The notes beneath the pieces are model-generated. The model was not told the DNA's origin and searched no databases. It saw only the letters and a program-made list of their open reading frames with translations. Source: Cupriavidus sp. D384 (GTDB lineage: Bacteria; Pseudomonadota; Gammaproteobacteria; Burkholderiales; Burkholderiaceae). From it: a DNA stretch of 64,000 nucleotides. A program made the position numbers and the translations under genes. The stretch lies in NCBI RefSeq assembly GCF_001652915.1, contig NZ_BBQI01000043.1, forward strand, positions 44,982-108,981. Direction: 5' to 3'. Each line of letters opens with the position of its first letter. The stretch's first letter is position 1. Below, one piece after another: positions 18,680 to 27,139 of the stretch.

Positions 18680-19267
18680 ATGACTTCGCCCCAGGCATCG
18701 GCCCGCGACCGACTTGTTTTTGCGGCAGCCGACATGCTTCGGCGCCGCGGCTTGAATGCCACCAGCATTAGAGAAGTGGCAAAGCACGCCAACGCACCGC
18801 TTGGGTCGACCTACCATTACTTCCCCGGCGGAAAGAACCAGATGGTGGCAGAAGCTATTGCTATGGCAGGCGCCTACGTCAGCCAGATGCTTCGCACGGG
18901 ACTTCAGGCCGGCATCGTCGAAGGAATCGGCGAGTTCTTTTTGTTTTGGCGAGAGGTTGTACTGCAGACCGACTATCGCGCGGGATGTCCGGTGTTAGCA
19001 GTCGCAGTGGCAGAGCCGGAGTCAGACCTTGATCGTTCCCTGCTGGAATCCTCGGCCAAGGTATTCGACGACTGGCAAACCTTGCTCATCGGAAGCATGC
19101 AGATGTCTGGTGTCGGAGAAAATCAAGCTCGCCAGAGTGCGCAGCTTGTCATCGCGGCCACAGAGGGCGCCATAGCGCTTTGCCGAGCGACGCGTAGTGT
19201 TGAGCCTCTGGACAATGTAGCGACTCAGTTGACACAGTATTTGGAGATCATGCTGGCCAAAGACTGA
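18680..19267 (+). CDS. TetR-family repressor, divergent from the acyl-CoA operon
   Basis: This 195-residue TetR protein has an N-terminal helix-turn-helix ('GLNATSIREVAKHANAPLGSTYHYF' region, about residues 24-48). The C-terminal half resembles the YxaF/LmrA-type ligand domains ('VLQTDYRAGCPVLAVAVAEPE'). It is transcribed away from the 18546-12611 operon, and two related palindromes lie in the 133-bp spacer, so autorepression and control of that operon are likely, with an acyl-CoA or precursor as ligand. AGGAG lies upstream of the ATG. An IS66 element has inserted 62 bp after its stop but leaves the gene whole. Confidence 0.9.
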   Translation: MTSPQASARDRLVFAAADMLRRRGLNATSIREVAKHANAPLGSTYHYFPGGKNQMVAEAIAMAGAYVSQMLRTGLQAGIVEGIGEFFLFWREVVLQTDYRAGCPVLAVAVAEPESDLDRSLLESSAKVFDDWQTLLIGSMQMSGVGENQARQSAQLVIAATEGAIALCRATRSVEPLDNVATQLTQYLEIMLAKD

Positions 19268-19328
19268 GGACTAGGCGCCACGGTTGTCAGTCGTTAGCCC
19301 GCTCACGGAGCTATCCATCGCTCGTGCG

Positions 19329-19336
19329 GACCGAAG
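19329..19336. repeat. Target-site duplication, left copy (GACCGAAG)
   Basis: The 8 bp GACCGAAG directly outside the left inverted repeat is repeated exactly at 21767-21774. An 8-bp duplication is the known signature of IS66-family insertion. Confidence 0.93.
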
Positions 19337-19379
19337 GTAAGCGATGCGCCAGGGCCGTCTTGACGTTGGGCCGGTGAGG

Positions 19380-20951
19380 TTATGTGCGCGCAGAAAGCTG
19401 ATCAGCAACGACCCATGGCATGAGCTCGTCAACTCGGTTGATCGCATGGTCGGCAATGCGTTCCAGGACGAAGCGTAGGTAGGCTTCGGGATCGACGTTA
19501 TTGAGTTTGGCCGTTCCGACCAAGCTGTAGATGGCGGCGGCACGATCACCACCCGAGTCCGCGCCAGCAAACAAGTAGTTGCGCCTGCCGATGGCGACGC
19601 CGCGCAGTGCGCGTTCAACGGGCAGGTTGTCGATTTCCAATCTACCGTCGTCGCAATAGCGGGTCAGCGCCTGCCATCTGTTCAGTGCGTAGAGGATCGC
19701 CCGACTCGTATCGGATTTTTTGGAGAGTGTCTCCAGCGTCGTCGCCAGCCACACGCGGAGTTGCTCAAGCAAAGGCCCCGCGTGCTCTTGCCGGTAGGCC
19801 TGACGCTCGTCAGGCGGCTTGCCGCGGATCTTTTCCTCGATTCCATACAACTCACCGATACGCTGCAGGGCCTCGGTGTTCAGCGTGTTTGGGCGAGCGA
19901 CATGCAGCTCGTAAAACTGTCGCCGCGCATGTGCCCAACAAGCAGCTTCGGACACCCGCTGGCTTTCATAGATGGCTTGGTACCCGCCATAGGCATCGGC
20001 CTGGAGCGTGCCTTTGAATGACTCCAGATGGCGCTGCGGATGGATGCCCTTGCGATCCGGTGTGTAGGCGAACCAGACCGCCGGAGGCGTCATGTCGCAC
20101 GATGCACGATCGTCACGGACGTAGACCCATAGGCGTCCAGTTTTCGTCTTACCGTTGCCCGGTGCAAGCACGGGGACTGGAGTATCGTCGGCGTGCAATT
20201 TCGAAGCGGCCATGACCTGACGGCGCAACACCTCCACAAGAGGTTGTAGCAACGCTGCGCTGTGCCCCACCCACTTTGCAAGCAACGATCGGTCGAGCTC
20301 AACGCCTTCGCGGGCATAGATAACCGATTGCCGATAGAGCGGAACGTGGTCGGCGAACTTCGACACCAATACGTGGGCCAATAGACCAGGGCCCGCCATA
20401 CCCCGATCAATTGGCCGGCTTGGGGCCGGTGCTTGCACAATACTGTCACAGCAAGAACATGCGAACTTGGGTCGCACGTGGCGAATGACGCGGAAGCTCG
20501 CCGGCACATACTCGAGTTGTTCGGCGATGTCCTCACCCAGCGGCTTCATTGGACCCCCGCAGTCTGCGCAACGCTCCGCAGACACGGGCAGGTGCACCTG
20601 GACGTCGCGCGGGAGATGCGAGGGCAACGGCTTGCGCTGTGCCTGCTCAGGCAGTACGCGCGGAGCACGGCCAATCCTGACCGGTGCTGCGCCCTCATCC
20701 GCCTCGAGTTCTTCCAGTCGTAGTTCGAGTTGTTCGATCTGGTGGTCCAGCTTTTCCGACTTGCGGCCGAACTGCATGCGACGCAGTTTCGCGATCAGCA
20801 GCTTCAGGTGTTCGATCTCGGCCTTGCTTGTCGCGATGGCGCATTGCTGAGAGTCGACAACATCCTGCAACTGCTTGAGCTTCTCATCACGTTCGCGCAG
20901 GAGGTTCTTGAGAGCCTCGATGTCGTCGGGAAGGATGTCGGCAGAAGTCAT
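19380..20951 (-). CDS. tnpC: IS66 transposase TnpC (DDE)
   Basis: This 523-residue IS66 transposase starts with a coiled-coil region (about 8-70, 'LLRERDEKLKQLQDVVDSQ') and continues with a zinc-finger region with cysteine pairs ('ERCADCGGPMK', 'FACSCCDS'). The DDE nuclease domain shows 'LHADDTPVPVL', 'QADAYGGYQ' and the glutamate in 'LEIDNLPVERALR'. It cuts and joins the element ends. It starts 29 bp after tnpB and reaches to 43 bp from the left end. No frameshift is visible. Confidence 0.96.
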   Translation of the reverse strand: MTSADILPDDIEALKNLLRERDEKLKQLQDVVDSQQCAIATSKAEIEHLKLLIAKLRRMQFGRKSEKLDHQIEQLELRLEELEADEGAAPVRIGRAPRVLPEQAQRKPLPSHLPRDVQVHLPVSAERCADCGGPMKPLGEDIAEQLEYVPASFRVIRHVRPKFACSCCDSIVQAPAPSRPIDRGMAGPGLLAHVLVSKFADHVPLYRQSVIYAREGVELDRSLLAKWVGHSAALLQPLVEVLRRQVMAASKLHADDTPVPVLAPGNGKTKTGRLWVYVRDDRASCDMTPPAVWFAYTPDRKGIHPQRHLESFKGTLQADAYGGYQAIYESQRVSEAACWAHARRQFYELHVARPNTLNTEALQRIGELYGIEEKIRGKPPDERQAYRQEHAGPLLEQLRVWLATTLETLSKKSDTSRAILYALNRWQALTRYCDDGRLEIDNLPVERALRGVAIGRRNYLFAGADSGGDRAAAIYSLVGTAKLNNVDPEAYLRFVLERIADHAINRVDELMPWVVADQLSART

Positions 20952-20980
20952 GCCGACAGTCTAGGCGGCGGTGCCGAGGT

Positions 20981-21331
20981 TTACAACGCCGAGATAGGCT
21001 GTGCAGTGCGTGTCGGCCGGCGCCAGTCGATACCTTCAAGAAGCATCGAGAGTTGGGCCGGACTCAGGCACACCGTACCGCTCGTTGCCTGTGGCCAGAT
21101 GAAGCGTCCCTTCTCGAGCCGTTTCATGAGCAGACACATTCCATCGCCGCTCCACCACAGGACTTTCAGAAGGTCGCCGCGTTTGCCGCGGAAGACAAAG
21201 ACATGTCCACTGAATGGGTCATGTTCAAGAACGGTCTGAACCTTTGCAGCAAGGCTATTGAAGCCGGCTCGCATGTCGGTCACGCCCGCAGCTAGCCAGA
21301 CCCGCGTGCCCGCAGGTAATCCCAGCATCAT
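20981..21331 (-). CDS. tnpB: IS66 accessory protein TnpB
   Basis: This 116-residue protein matches the IS66 Orf2/TnpB family: '[25 protein letters not shown]', '[19 protein letters not shown]' and '[18 protein letters not shown]'. It is required with TnpA and TnpC for IS66 transposition, though its biochemical role is not settled. The start overlaps the tnpA stop as ATGA, indicating translational coupling. Confidence 0.95.
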   Translation of the reverse strand: MMLGLPAGTRVWLAAGVTDMRAGFNSLAAKVQTVLEHDPFSGHVFVFRGKRGDLLKVLWWSGDGMCLLMKRLEKGRFIWPQATSGTVCLSPAQLSMLLEGIDWRRPTRTAQPISAL

Positions 21332-21684
21332 GGCATGTCTCGCAGACTGGCCAGAACGACGCGCAATGCATCGAGGTCGGTCGGACCTTCAAAGCGTACG
21401 CGAAGGGCTCCGCGTTCAACTATGACGGCAGATCGCTGGGTGGACAGCGGTGCGATTTGTACAGGAAGGAACGATTGCTCTGGCAGTGGCGCCAATGGCC
21501 CCGGCTGCGCGCGGCTCGCTTGGTCACGTCGCCACTTAGAGACCATGTTCGCGTTTAGCCCATGTTCCTTGGCCACTTCCGAGATTGAGCGCTCTGGATG
21601 ATTTGCCTCGGAGGCAACCATCTCCCGAAACTCCCTGGAGTAGTTCTTCGAACCTGGTAGCCGCCCGCGTCCACGTGCTTCCAT
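21328..21684 (-). CDS. tnpA: IS66 accessory protein TnpA (helix-turn-helix)
   Basis: This 118-residue protein has an HTH of the transposase-8 type at about residues 14-55 ('[37 protein letters not shown]' region). It is the first gene of the IS66 operon and probably binds the element ends. The start codon follows a perfect inverted repeat (21688-21715) by three bases, and the only Shine-Dalgarno-like sequence (GGTGGG) lies inside that stem, so translation is probably restrained. Confidence 0.94.
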   Translation of the reverse strand: MEARGRGRLPGSKNYSREFREMVASEANHPERSISEVAKEHGLNANMVSKWRRDQASRAQPGPLAPLPEQSFLPVQIAPLSTQRSAVIVERGALRVRFEGPTDLDALRVVLASLRDMP

Positions 21685-21687
21685 TTT

Positions 21688-21715
21688 TGATTCCCACCAG
21701 ATCTAGTGGGAATCA
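21688..21715 (-). promoter_or_regulatory. Stem-loop covering the tnpA ribosome binding site
   Basis: Ten-base perfect arms (TGATTCCCAC and GTGGGAATCA) separated by eight bases end three bases before the tnpA ATG. In RNA the stem would hide the purine-rich ribosome-binding sequence. This is inferred from sequence only. Confidence 0.65.
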
Positions 21716-21766
21716 GAATGCCTGCGCAATCTCCATGTGACCAGACGGCCTTCTGGACACGCTTAC

Positions 21767-21774
21767 GACCGAAG
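21767..21774. repeat. Target-site duplication, right copy (GACCGAAG)
   Basis: Exact copy of the 8 bp at 19329-19336, directly outside the right inverted repeat of the IS66 element. Confidence 0.93.
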
Positions 21775-21852
21775 CCTCGTTGACTTCGTAACGAAATGGA
21801 TGTACCGATTAGTGCACTGCGACACACGCAACCTGGCAATCGCCGGCACGCG

Positions 21853-21887
21853 GCCCCACGCAGCGCTTGAAGAGCGCTGCGTGGGGC
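21853..21887 (-). terminator. Strong 15-bp hairpin downstream of Bug 3
   Basis: Perfect 15-base arms (starting GCCCCACGCAGCGCT) with a five-base loop lie 63 bp past the end of the Bug gene that stops at 21951. No T-tract follows in the minus direction, so it may be a processing or stability hairpin instead of an intrinsic terminator. Confidence 0.55.
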
Positions 21888-21950
21888 ACCTTTCCCGACA
21901 TTAACTACTTTGTGTAGCCCGCAGGTGTCGTGGTGGTTTCAGAAGCCGAT

Positions 21951-22916
21951 TTACCGCCGGATTCCGGTCTCGGCGACCCTCGTCTTCCATCGGACGGATT
22001 CAGACGAGAGAAATGTCAGATACTCTTCGCGGCTTCCGCCTACTGGGTCGGCACCGAGCTCGAGCAACCTGCCCTTAACGTCCTGCTGCTGCAGCGCCTT
22101 TTGCAGAGCGCTGTGAAGCTTGTCAACGGCCACCTGAGGGGTACCTTTGGGGACGAACAAGCCTAGCCACACCGGAATCTCAAAGTCCTTATATCCGGAT
22201 TCGCGGATCGTAGGCACATTAGGCAGGACCGGCGAGCGCTTGAATCCCATCAGCGCGATTGGGCGAACCTTACCGGACTTGACCAGAGGAGCAATTGCCG
22301 TGACCGACATGAGTGCGACATCCAGGCGCCCGGTCAACAGGTCGGTAACAGCTTGGTTCTCTCCTTGGTAGGGAATGTGATTCAACTTCAGATCTTGCTT
22401 TTTTGCAAAGTACTCCATGCTGACATGTAGCGGCCCTCCAATTCCCGTCGTCATGTAGCTCACTTGCCCTGGACGGGCCTTTGCAGCATCGAACAAGTCC
22501 CGCACGGTCTTGAACGAGCTGGCGCTATTTACGACCAGGGCATAGTCGTTGTTTGTGATTTGACCGACCGCCTCCAAATCCTTCGATGGGTTGTATGGAA
22601 GATTCCCGTCGACCTCCGGCACGACGCTAATCGGCCCCACCCCTCCAGCTAGCATCGTGTAGCCGTCAGCCGCGGACCTGGCCACCATCGCCGCCCCCAA
22701 GGAACCCGCAGCTCCCGGTCGGTTTTCAACTACGACACGCTCCCCTAGGTACTTACTCATCGCTTCCGCCACAGCACGCGCCGTAATATCGGTCGAACCG
22801 CCAGCCGAGAATGGCACAATGAACTTTATGGGCTTGTCCGGAAAGTCCTTTGCGTGGGCTCCGAGCGCAGCCATTGAGATGGCGCAGCAAACGATGATTC
22901 TTCGAAGGATAGTCAT
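21951..22916 (-). CDS. Bug-type periplasmic solute receptor (TctC family) 3
   Basis: This 321-residue precursor has the signal peptide 'RRIIVCCAISMAALGAHA' and then 'PDKPIKFIVPFSAGGSTDITARAVAEAM', 'VVENRPGAAGSLGAAMVA', 'ADGYTMLAGG' and 'IPYQGENQAVTDLLTGR', all Bug-family positions. The ATG at 22916 is preferred over an upstream in-frame start, because GGAGACA (22919-22925) precedes it and the signal peptide begins there. It is downstream of the IclR gene on the same strand, with 140 bp between. Ligand unknown. Confidence 0.93.
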   Translation of the reverse strand: MTILRRIIVCCAISMAALGAHAKDFPDKPIKFIVPFSAGGSTDITARAVAEAMSKYLGERVVVENRPGAAGSLGAAMVARSAADGYTMLAGGVGPISVVPEVDGNLPYNPSKDLEAVGQITNNDYALVVNSASSFKTVRDLFDAAKARPGQVSYMTTGIGGPLHVSMEYFAKKQDLKLNHIPYQGENQAVTDLLTGRLDVALMSVTAIAPLVKSGKVRPIALMGFKRSPVLPNVPTIRESGYKDFEIPVWLGLFVPKGTPQVAVDKLHSALQKALQQQDVKGRLLELGADPVGGSREEYLTFLSSESVRWKTRVAETGIRR

Positions 22917-23056
22917 TATGTCTCCTCTATATTTTTCACGACATCTATCGGGGCGTCGTGCTTCTTTGATTTGAATAGCTAGCAGGCGCACCAGCAAGCC
23001 AAAAACTCTGTCGCGTTCACATGTTGAACACTCGACGGAGATCGCCACTTGCTGCC

Positions 23057-23824
23057 TCAACTTACGCGTGAATAGGCAGGTATAAAGCCACTAACCTGCA
23101 ACTCTTCGGCGATGATCTCTGCAATCCACTTCTTTCTCTCTGGGGTCATGCGACTGCGTATGGCAGCCACACTGACGGCCGCGTGGCTGCCAGCAGACAG
23201 CTCGAAGCGCATCCCAACGCCACTTACGCCCTCCGTCACCAAATCGACCGTATCCGCGTAGCCGCGCTCGCGGGCCTCTCCTACCATGCGTTTGAGCTTG
23301 GCAAATGATGGCCCACGTGAGAACTCCTCCTGGTGTCGTTGATAGAGAGCAAGCACCTCGACGTCCGACAGCATTGAAAGCAGCGTCATGCCGGCGGATC
23401 CGACGCCAAGTAGTCGCATTCCTCCTACCTGTAGCACCATTGCCTTGACCGGGTATGTGCCCTCTTCGCAATGAATGCAGTGCCCATAGTCCCCGCTACG
23501 CACGACGAGAAACACCGTATCCTCGGTTCGCCGCGCCAGGCGTCGCATCGCCGGCTGTAGCTGCCCGACAATAGGCGCCGAGCGCATCGCCGACAGACCA
23601 AGCTGCATAGCTTCGACGCCCAACCGGTACTTTCTTGCCGCATCGCGCTCGACGAGGCCAAAGCTGACCAGCGTGCTCGCCAACCTATAAGTGGTCGCTC
23701 GGTCAAGCTGGGAAACTTCAGACAGCTCTCCGATCGCGATACCGAATGGGTGCGCATGCGATATGTGCTTAAGCACACTGAGTGCCCGGGTTACTGTCTG
23801 TGCGCCTTTGACAGGCTCCGACAT
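23057..23824 (-). CDS. IclR-family transcriptional regulator
   Basis: This 255-residue IclR protein has an N-terminal winged HTH ('AIGELSEVSQLDRATTYRLASTLVSFGLV', about 28-58) and a GAF-like effector domain in the C-terminal two-thirds ('LGVGSAGMTLLSMLSDVE', 'GVSGVGMRFELSAGSHAAVSVAAI'). IclR proteins often control aromatic or short-acid catabolism and bind the substrate or an intermediate. It lies between the SDR-to-BVMO operon and the Bug 3 gene, all on one strand, and may control both. Confidence 0.92.
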   Translation of the reverse strand: MSEPVKGAQTVTRALSVLKHISHAHPFGIAIGELSEVSQLDRATTYRLASTLVSFGLVERDAARKYRLGVEAMQLGLSAMRSAPIVGQLQPAMRRLARRTEDTVFLVVRSGDYGHCIHCEEGTYPVKAMVLQVGGMRLLGVGSAGMTLLSMLSDVEVLALYQRHQEEFSRGPSFAKLKRMVGEARERGYADTVDLVTEGVSGVGMRFELSAGSHAAVSVAAIRSRMTPERKKWIAEIIAEELQVSGFIPAYSRVS

Positions 23825-23896
23825 CGTGACTCTCCGTCTGGAATATCTGAGGATGGTAACAAGGCCCAGGCTCTCAGCCGCAGCAGTAAAGAAGCA

Positions 23897-24625
23897 TCAC
23901 TCCGGTGCCAATCCCACCGTCATACCACCACAGACGTAGATAACCTGGCCGGTCGTGAACCCGGCCTTCTCATTTGCGAAGAAGGCTACGGCGTGAGCAA
24001 TCTCCTCTGGCTCGCCCAAGCGTCGAACCGGTATGGTGCGCATGATCTTCTTCGTCTGCTCTGAGTCCGGCGGATTGGCCGCTCTGAACATCTCGGTAGC
24101 TATCGGCCCTGGACCAATGCAGTTCACGGTGATGCCATGAGCTGCCAGCTCCAACGCCCAAGTCCGAGTTATACCGATGACGGCTGCCTTGGTGGCTGCA
24201 TATGAGGTTCTGAGCTCCTTACCGAGGGCAGCACGGCTAGCGATGTTCACGATCCGTCCGTAGCCACGCGCTTTCATACCTGGAATGACAGCCTGACTGA
24301 ATCGGAGGCCAGCGACGATGTTAAGGTCTACACTAGTCCGCAGATCCTCTAGGGCCACTTCCTCAACCGGCGCCAGCTTGACCACCGCAACGTTGTTTAC
24401 GAGAACGTCAACCTCGAACTCACGCGCAATCCGCGCAACCGTGTCCTCGCGCTGCGAGGCATTCAGAAGATCCGCCTGGCAGAACAACTCGCCTTGCAGT
24501 AGCTCCTTCGGCGCAGCCCTGTCGACAGTGACTAGACGGAATCCGTCGTCCGCCAATCGTTGAGCTGTCGCGCGTCCAATCCCATTACTACCTCCTGTCA
24601 CAAGGGCAGTCTTTTGCTTTCTCAT
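23897..24625 (-). CDS. Short-chain dehydrogenase/reductase (SDR) 1
   Basis: This 242-residue classical SDR has the cofactor motif 'TGGSNGIGRATA' at 10-21, the structural motif 'VNNVAVV' (Val in place of the usual Ala-Gly), and the catalytic Ser-Tyr-Lys set in 'IASRAALGKELRTSYAATK'. 'ITVNCIGPGPIATEM' follows. It interconverts an alcohol and ketone with NAD(P)H. As the most distal catabolic gene of the operon it could oxidise a hydroxyl group on the substrate or on a CoA intermediate. It lies 59 bp after the 3-hydroxyacyl-CoA dehydrogenase gene. Confidence 0.92.
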   Translation of the reverse strand: MRKQKTALVTGGSNGIGRATAQRLADDGFRLVTVDRAAPKELLQGELFCQADLLNASQREDTVARIAREFEVDVLVNNVAVVKLAPVEEVALEDLRTSVDLNIVAGLRFSQAVIPGMKARGYGRIVNIASRAALGKELRTSYAATKAAVIGITRTWALELAAHGITVNCIGPGPIATEMFRAANPPDSEQTKKIMRTIPVRRLGEPEEIAHAVAFFANEKAGFTTGQVIYVCGGMTVGLAPE

Positions 24626-24684
24626 CTTCTAGTCTCCTCCTAAACTCCTCGAGTCCTCAGTGTTTCATTTCTCATCAAGCCAGC

Positions 24685-25599
24685 CTAGGTACCATTCTGA
24701 TGCATCGTCATCAGATGATTCAGAAGGTGCTGTTCAGCAGCTGCGCGTTCCCCGTCAGCCCATTGGTAGACCCCGCCGCCAGCCTTGGCTCCGGCCTTGC
24801 CGGCAACAAGCTTTTCCCGAAAAAGCGCGGGCGCCCGCTTGTTGTCAGCCAAGGAAGGCGACAGATAATCCAGGATTGCGCAGGTCAGGTCCAAACCGAT
24901 GAAATCTGCATTGCGAAGCGGCCCAACCGCGGCTAGCCTACGCCCGAACGTCAACCGCGCGACCAGGTCCACCGTCTCAGCAGAGCAGATGCCCTGCTCG
25001 ACAATGTGGGCCGCCTCACGAACGAGCGCGAACTGCATGCGATTTCCTACGAATCCCGGCACATCACGGTAGACGTCCACCGGGGTCTTGCCTGCCTTAG
25101 ACAGCCATTGCGACACTTGCTTCGCAACGCTTTCCCGGGTAAGTTCGCCTCGAACCACCTCTACCAACGGCATCAAGTAAGGTGGATTCCACCAGTGCGT
25201 GCCAACGACGCGTCCAGGGTCCGCAGAACCTTCTGCGATCTCGGTAATTCGCAGAACTGACGTGTTCGACGCGATGATGCATTCCGAATTGACCAAGTCA
25301 ATTTCCCGGATCAACTCACGCTTCGTACTTACGCTCTCGGGAGCAGCTTCAACAACGACGTCGCAATCCCTAACGCAATCTTGCAGGGTGCTGCACACCC
25401 GTACGTCTACGCCCCGTGGGTCGCCCATCAGTTCGAGATGCTCAGCGATGCGCTCACGAACCGCTTCACGCGCCTGCGACACTGGGTCCCAGATTGCCAC
25501 ATCAAAGTCGGAGGTCATGAACGCCTGGGCAATACCATGGCCCATCAGACCCGCGCCCAATACGGCAACCCGGGCTCTGCTAGCGTCAGGCCAGCTCAT
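24685..25599 (-). CDS. 3-hydroxyacyl-CoA dehydrogenase
   Basis: This 304-residue protein has a Rossmann domain ('VAVLGAGLMGHGIAQAF', 12-28), the catalytic histidine segment 'GTHWWNPPYLMPLVEVV' and the C-terminal dimerisation domain ('DVPGFVGNRMQFALVREA'). It oxidises a 3-hydroxyacyl-CoA with NAD to the 3-keto form, between the hydratase and thiolase steps. Residues 'HWWNPPY' instead of the usual 'HFFNPVP' suggest the hydroxyacid/lambda-crystallin-like branch, so a short or branched substrate is possible. Its start overlaps the monooxygenase stop as ATGA. Confidence 0.9.
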   Translation of the reverse strand: MSWPDASRARVAVLGAGLMGHGIAQAFMTSDFDVAIWDPVSQAREAVRERIAEHLELMGDPRGVDVRVCSTLQDCVRDCDVVVEAAPESVSTKRELIREIDLVNSECIIASNTSVLRITEIAEGSADPGRVVGTHWWNPPYLMPLVEVVRGELTRESVAKQVSQWLSKAGKTPVDVYRDVPGFVGNRMQFALVREAAHIVEQGICSAETVDLVARLTFGRRLAAVGPLRNADFIGLDLTCAILDYLSPSLADNKRAPALFREKLVAGKAGAKAGGGVYQWADGERAAAEQHLLNHLMTMHQNGT

Positions 25600-27122
25600 G
25601 CTTCCTCCATTTGAGCGACGATAGCTGCCACATTGCGCGGCGAAATCTCATAGCCCCGAGGCGAGAAGCTGCCGTTCTCTTTTCGGAACTGCGTCATGAA
25701 GTCCGGCCACAGCGTTGTAAGCTTCCCATTCGAAGGGTGCAGATACCAGCTACTGCAGCCACCCTCTACCCAGACTGTGCCAGCGCTACGCCGATAGATG
25801 CCTTCTACGTATTCGCGTTCTGCCGCAGCATTGGGGTCAACAGTCACCTCATTCTCAAAAACGTAGTTGATGCCCTCACGAATGTAGTTGATCTGAGTCT
25901 CAATCATGAAGACCATGGAGCCGGCACCAAGGCCCGTGTTTGGTCCGAGCATGAAGAAGAAGTTAGGAAAACCTGCCACCGAAGTGCATGCAAACGCCTG
26001 GCCGCCGGATTTCCATTTCTCCGCGAGCGCGAGGCCGTTCGTGCCGTGGATCACTTCAGCAATAGGCAAGTCGGCGGCCTCGAACCCAGTAGCAACGACC
26101 AAGAGATCCAGATCGACCCTCTCGCCGCTCTTCAGAATGACTCCGTTTTCATCCATGCTGGCGATACCAGAAATCTCCAGCGCAACGTTTTCCTTCTGCA
26201 GCGTCGGATAGTAGTCGTTCGAAATCAGGATGCGCTTGCAGCCGATGGCGTACTGCGGAGTCAGCTTCTCGCGGAGGCTGTCGTCCAGAACTTGGTTGCG
26301 GAGATGATTGAGGGCCGTCGACTTGATTTGCTCAATAAAGGCGGGTACCTGGCGGCGTTGAGGGAAACGGCTCTCGTTTCCCCAAAAAAGTTCGTCGCGA
26401 AGCTCCTGGGCCACTTCCGGAAAACGCTCGAACAACCCTTTCTCCGCCTCGCTGTACACGTGATCACGACGCGGAATCACATACGGTGCGGAGCGTTGAA
26501 ATACGGTGAGTCGGCCAGCAGATTTGGCAAGCTCTGGCACAATCTGGATGGCCGAGGCTCCGGTGCCGAGAACGCCGACACGCTTGCCAGAGTAGTCATA
26601 GGAGTGATCCCAGCGGGCGGAATGAAACACCTTACCCTTGAACTTATCCAGACCAGGGATATCCGGGTACGAGGGGTCGGACAGGTGACCAGCAGCGGAA
26701 ACAAGCACCGGTGCAAAGTACTCACCATTCGTGGTCGCAACACGCCAACCCCCGCGCTCAACTAGCCATTCAGCCTTCAGCACGGTTTCGCCAAATCGAA
26801 GGTGCGAAAGAACACCCTCTGCCTCAGCGGTATCCCGAAGGTAGGCGTGAATCTCGGGTTGGCTTGCGTAGACACGGCTCCAGCGTGGGTTGGGCCGGAA
26901 GGAATAGGAGTACAGATGCGATTGAATATCGCACGCTGCTCCGGGGTAGTGGTTGTCACGCCAAGTTCCCCCGACATCCTCGGCACGCTCGAGAACGAGG
27001 AAGTCGTGTTTACCCTCCCTCTTCATGGCAACTGCCATGCCGAGCCCCGAGAAGCCGGAGCCGATAATCAGAATGTCAGTTTCGACGAGCATGCCGATGT
27101 GCTTCACTTTGGATTGTTCCAT
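25596..27122 (-). CDS. Baeyer-Villiger-type flavin monooxygenase
   Basis: This 508-residue two-dinucleotide-fold flavoprotein has FAD motif 'IIGSGFSGLGMAVAMKREG' at about 19-37, NADPH motif 'GVLGTGASAIQ' at 183-193 and, between them, 'FKGKVFHSARWD' (161-172). The latter fits the Baeyer-Villiger fingerprint FxGxxxHxxxW with D as the following residue. Such enzymes insert one oxygen next to a carbonyl, turning ketones into esters or lactones. It stands directly between an esterase-type hydrolase and a 3-hydroxyacyl-CoA dehydrogenase, which supports a ketone, ester, acid route. Natural substrate unknown. Confidence 0.9.
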   Translation of the reverse strand: MEQSKVKHIGMLVETDILIIGSGFSGLGMAVAMKREGKHDFLVLERAEDVGGTWRDNHYPGAACDIQSHLYSYSFRPNPRWSRVYASQPEIHAYLRDTAEAEGVLSHLRFGETVLKAEWLVERGGWRVATTNGEYFAPVLVSAAGHLSDPSYPDIPGLDKFKGKVFHSARWDHSYDYSGKRVGVLGTGASAIQIVPELAKSAGRLTVFQRSAPYVIPRRDHVYSEAEKGLFERFPEVAQELRDELFWGNESRFPQRRQVPAFIEQIKSTALNHLRNQVLDDSLREKLTPQYAIGCKRILISNDYYPTLQKENVALEISGIASMDENGVILKSGERVDLDLLVVATGFEAADLPIAEVIHGTNGLALAEKWKSGGQAFACTSVAGFPNFFFMLGPNTGLGAGSMVFMIETQINYIREGINYVFENEVTVDPNAAAEREYVEGIYRRSAGTVWVEGGCSSWYLHPSNGKLTTLWPDFMTQFRKENGSFSPRGYEISPRNVAAIVAQMEEA

Positions 27123-27139
27123 TTTCGGTTTCCCGGTAG

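Larger units (their letters stand above)
19337..21766 (-). mobile_element. Complete IS66-family insertion sequence, 2430 bp
   Basis: The element is bounded by imperfect inverted repeats beginning GTAAGCG; both ends also share GGCCGTCT about 17-20 bases in. It is flanked by the exact 8-bp duplication GACCGAAG. It holds the three genes of a full IS66 unit in the order tnpA, tnpB, tnpC, all on the minus strand. All three are open and of normal length, so the element looks potentially active. It landed downstream of a TetR gene; joining the two flanks across one copy of GACCGAAG gives no gene I recognise. Confidence 0.95.

Noticed and set aside
19271..19618. Minus-strand frame crossing the left end of the IS66 element
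   Set aside because: It runs through the inverted repeat and overlaps tnpC in another frame, so it is a chance frame.
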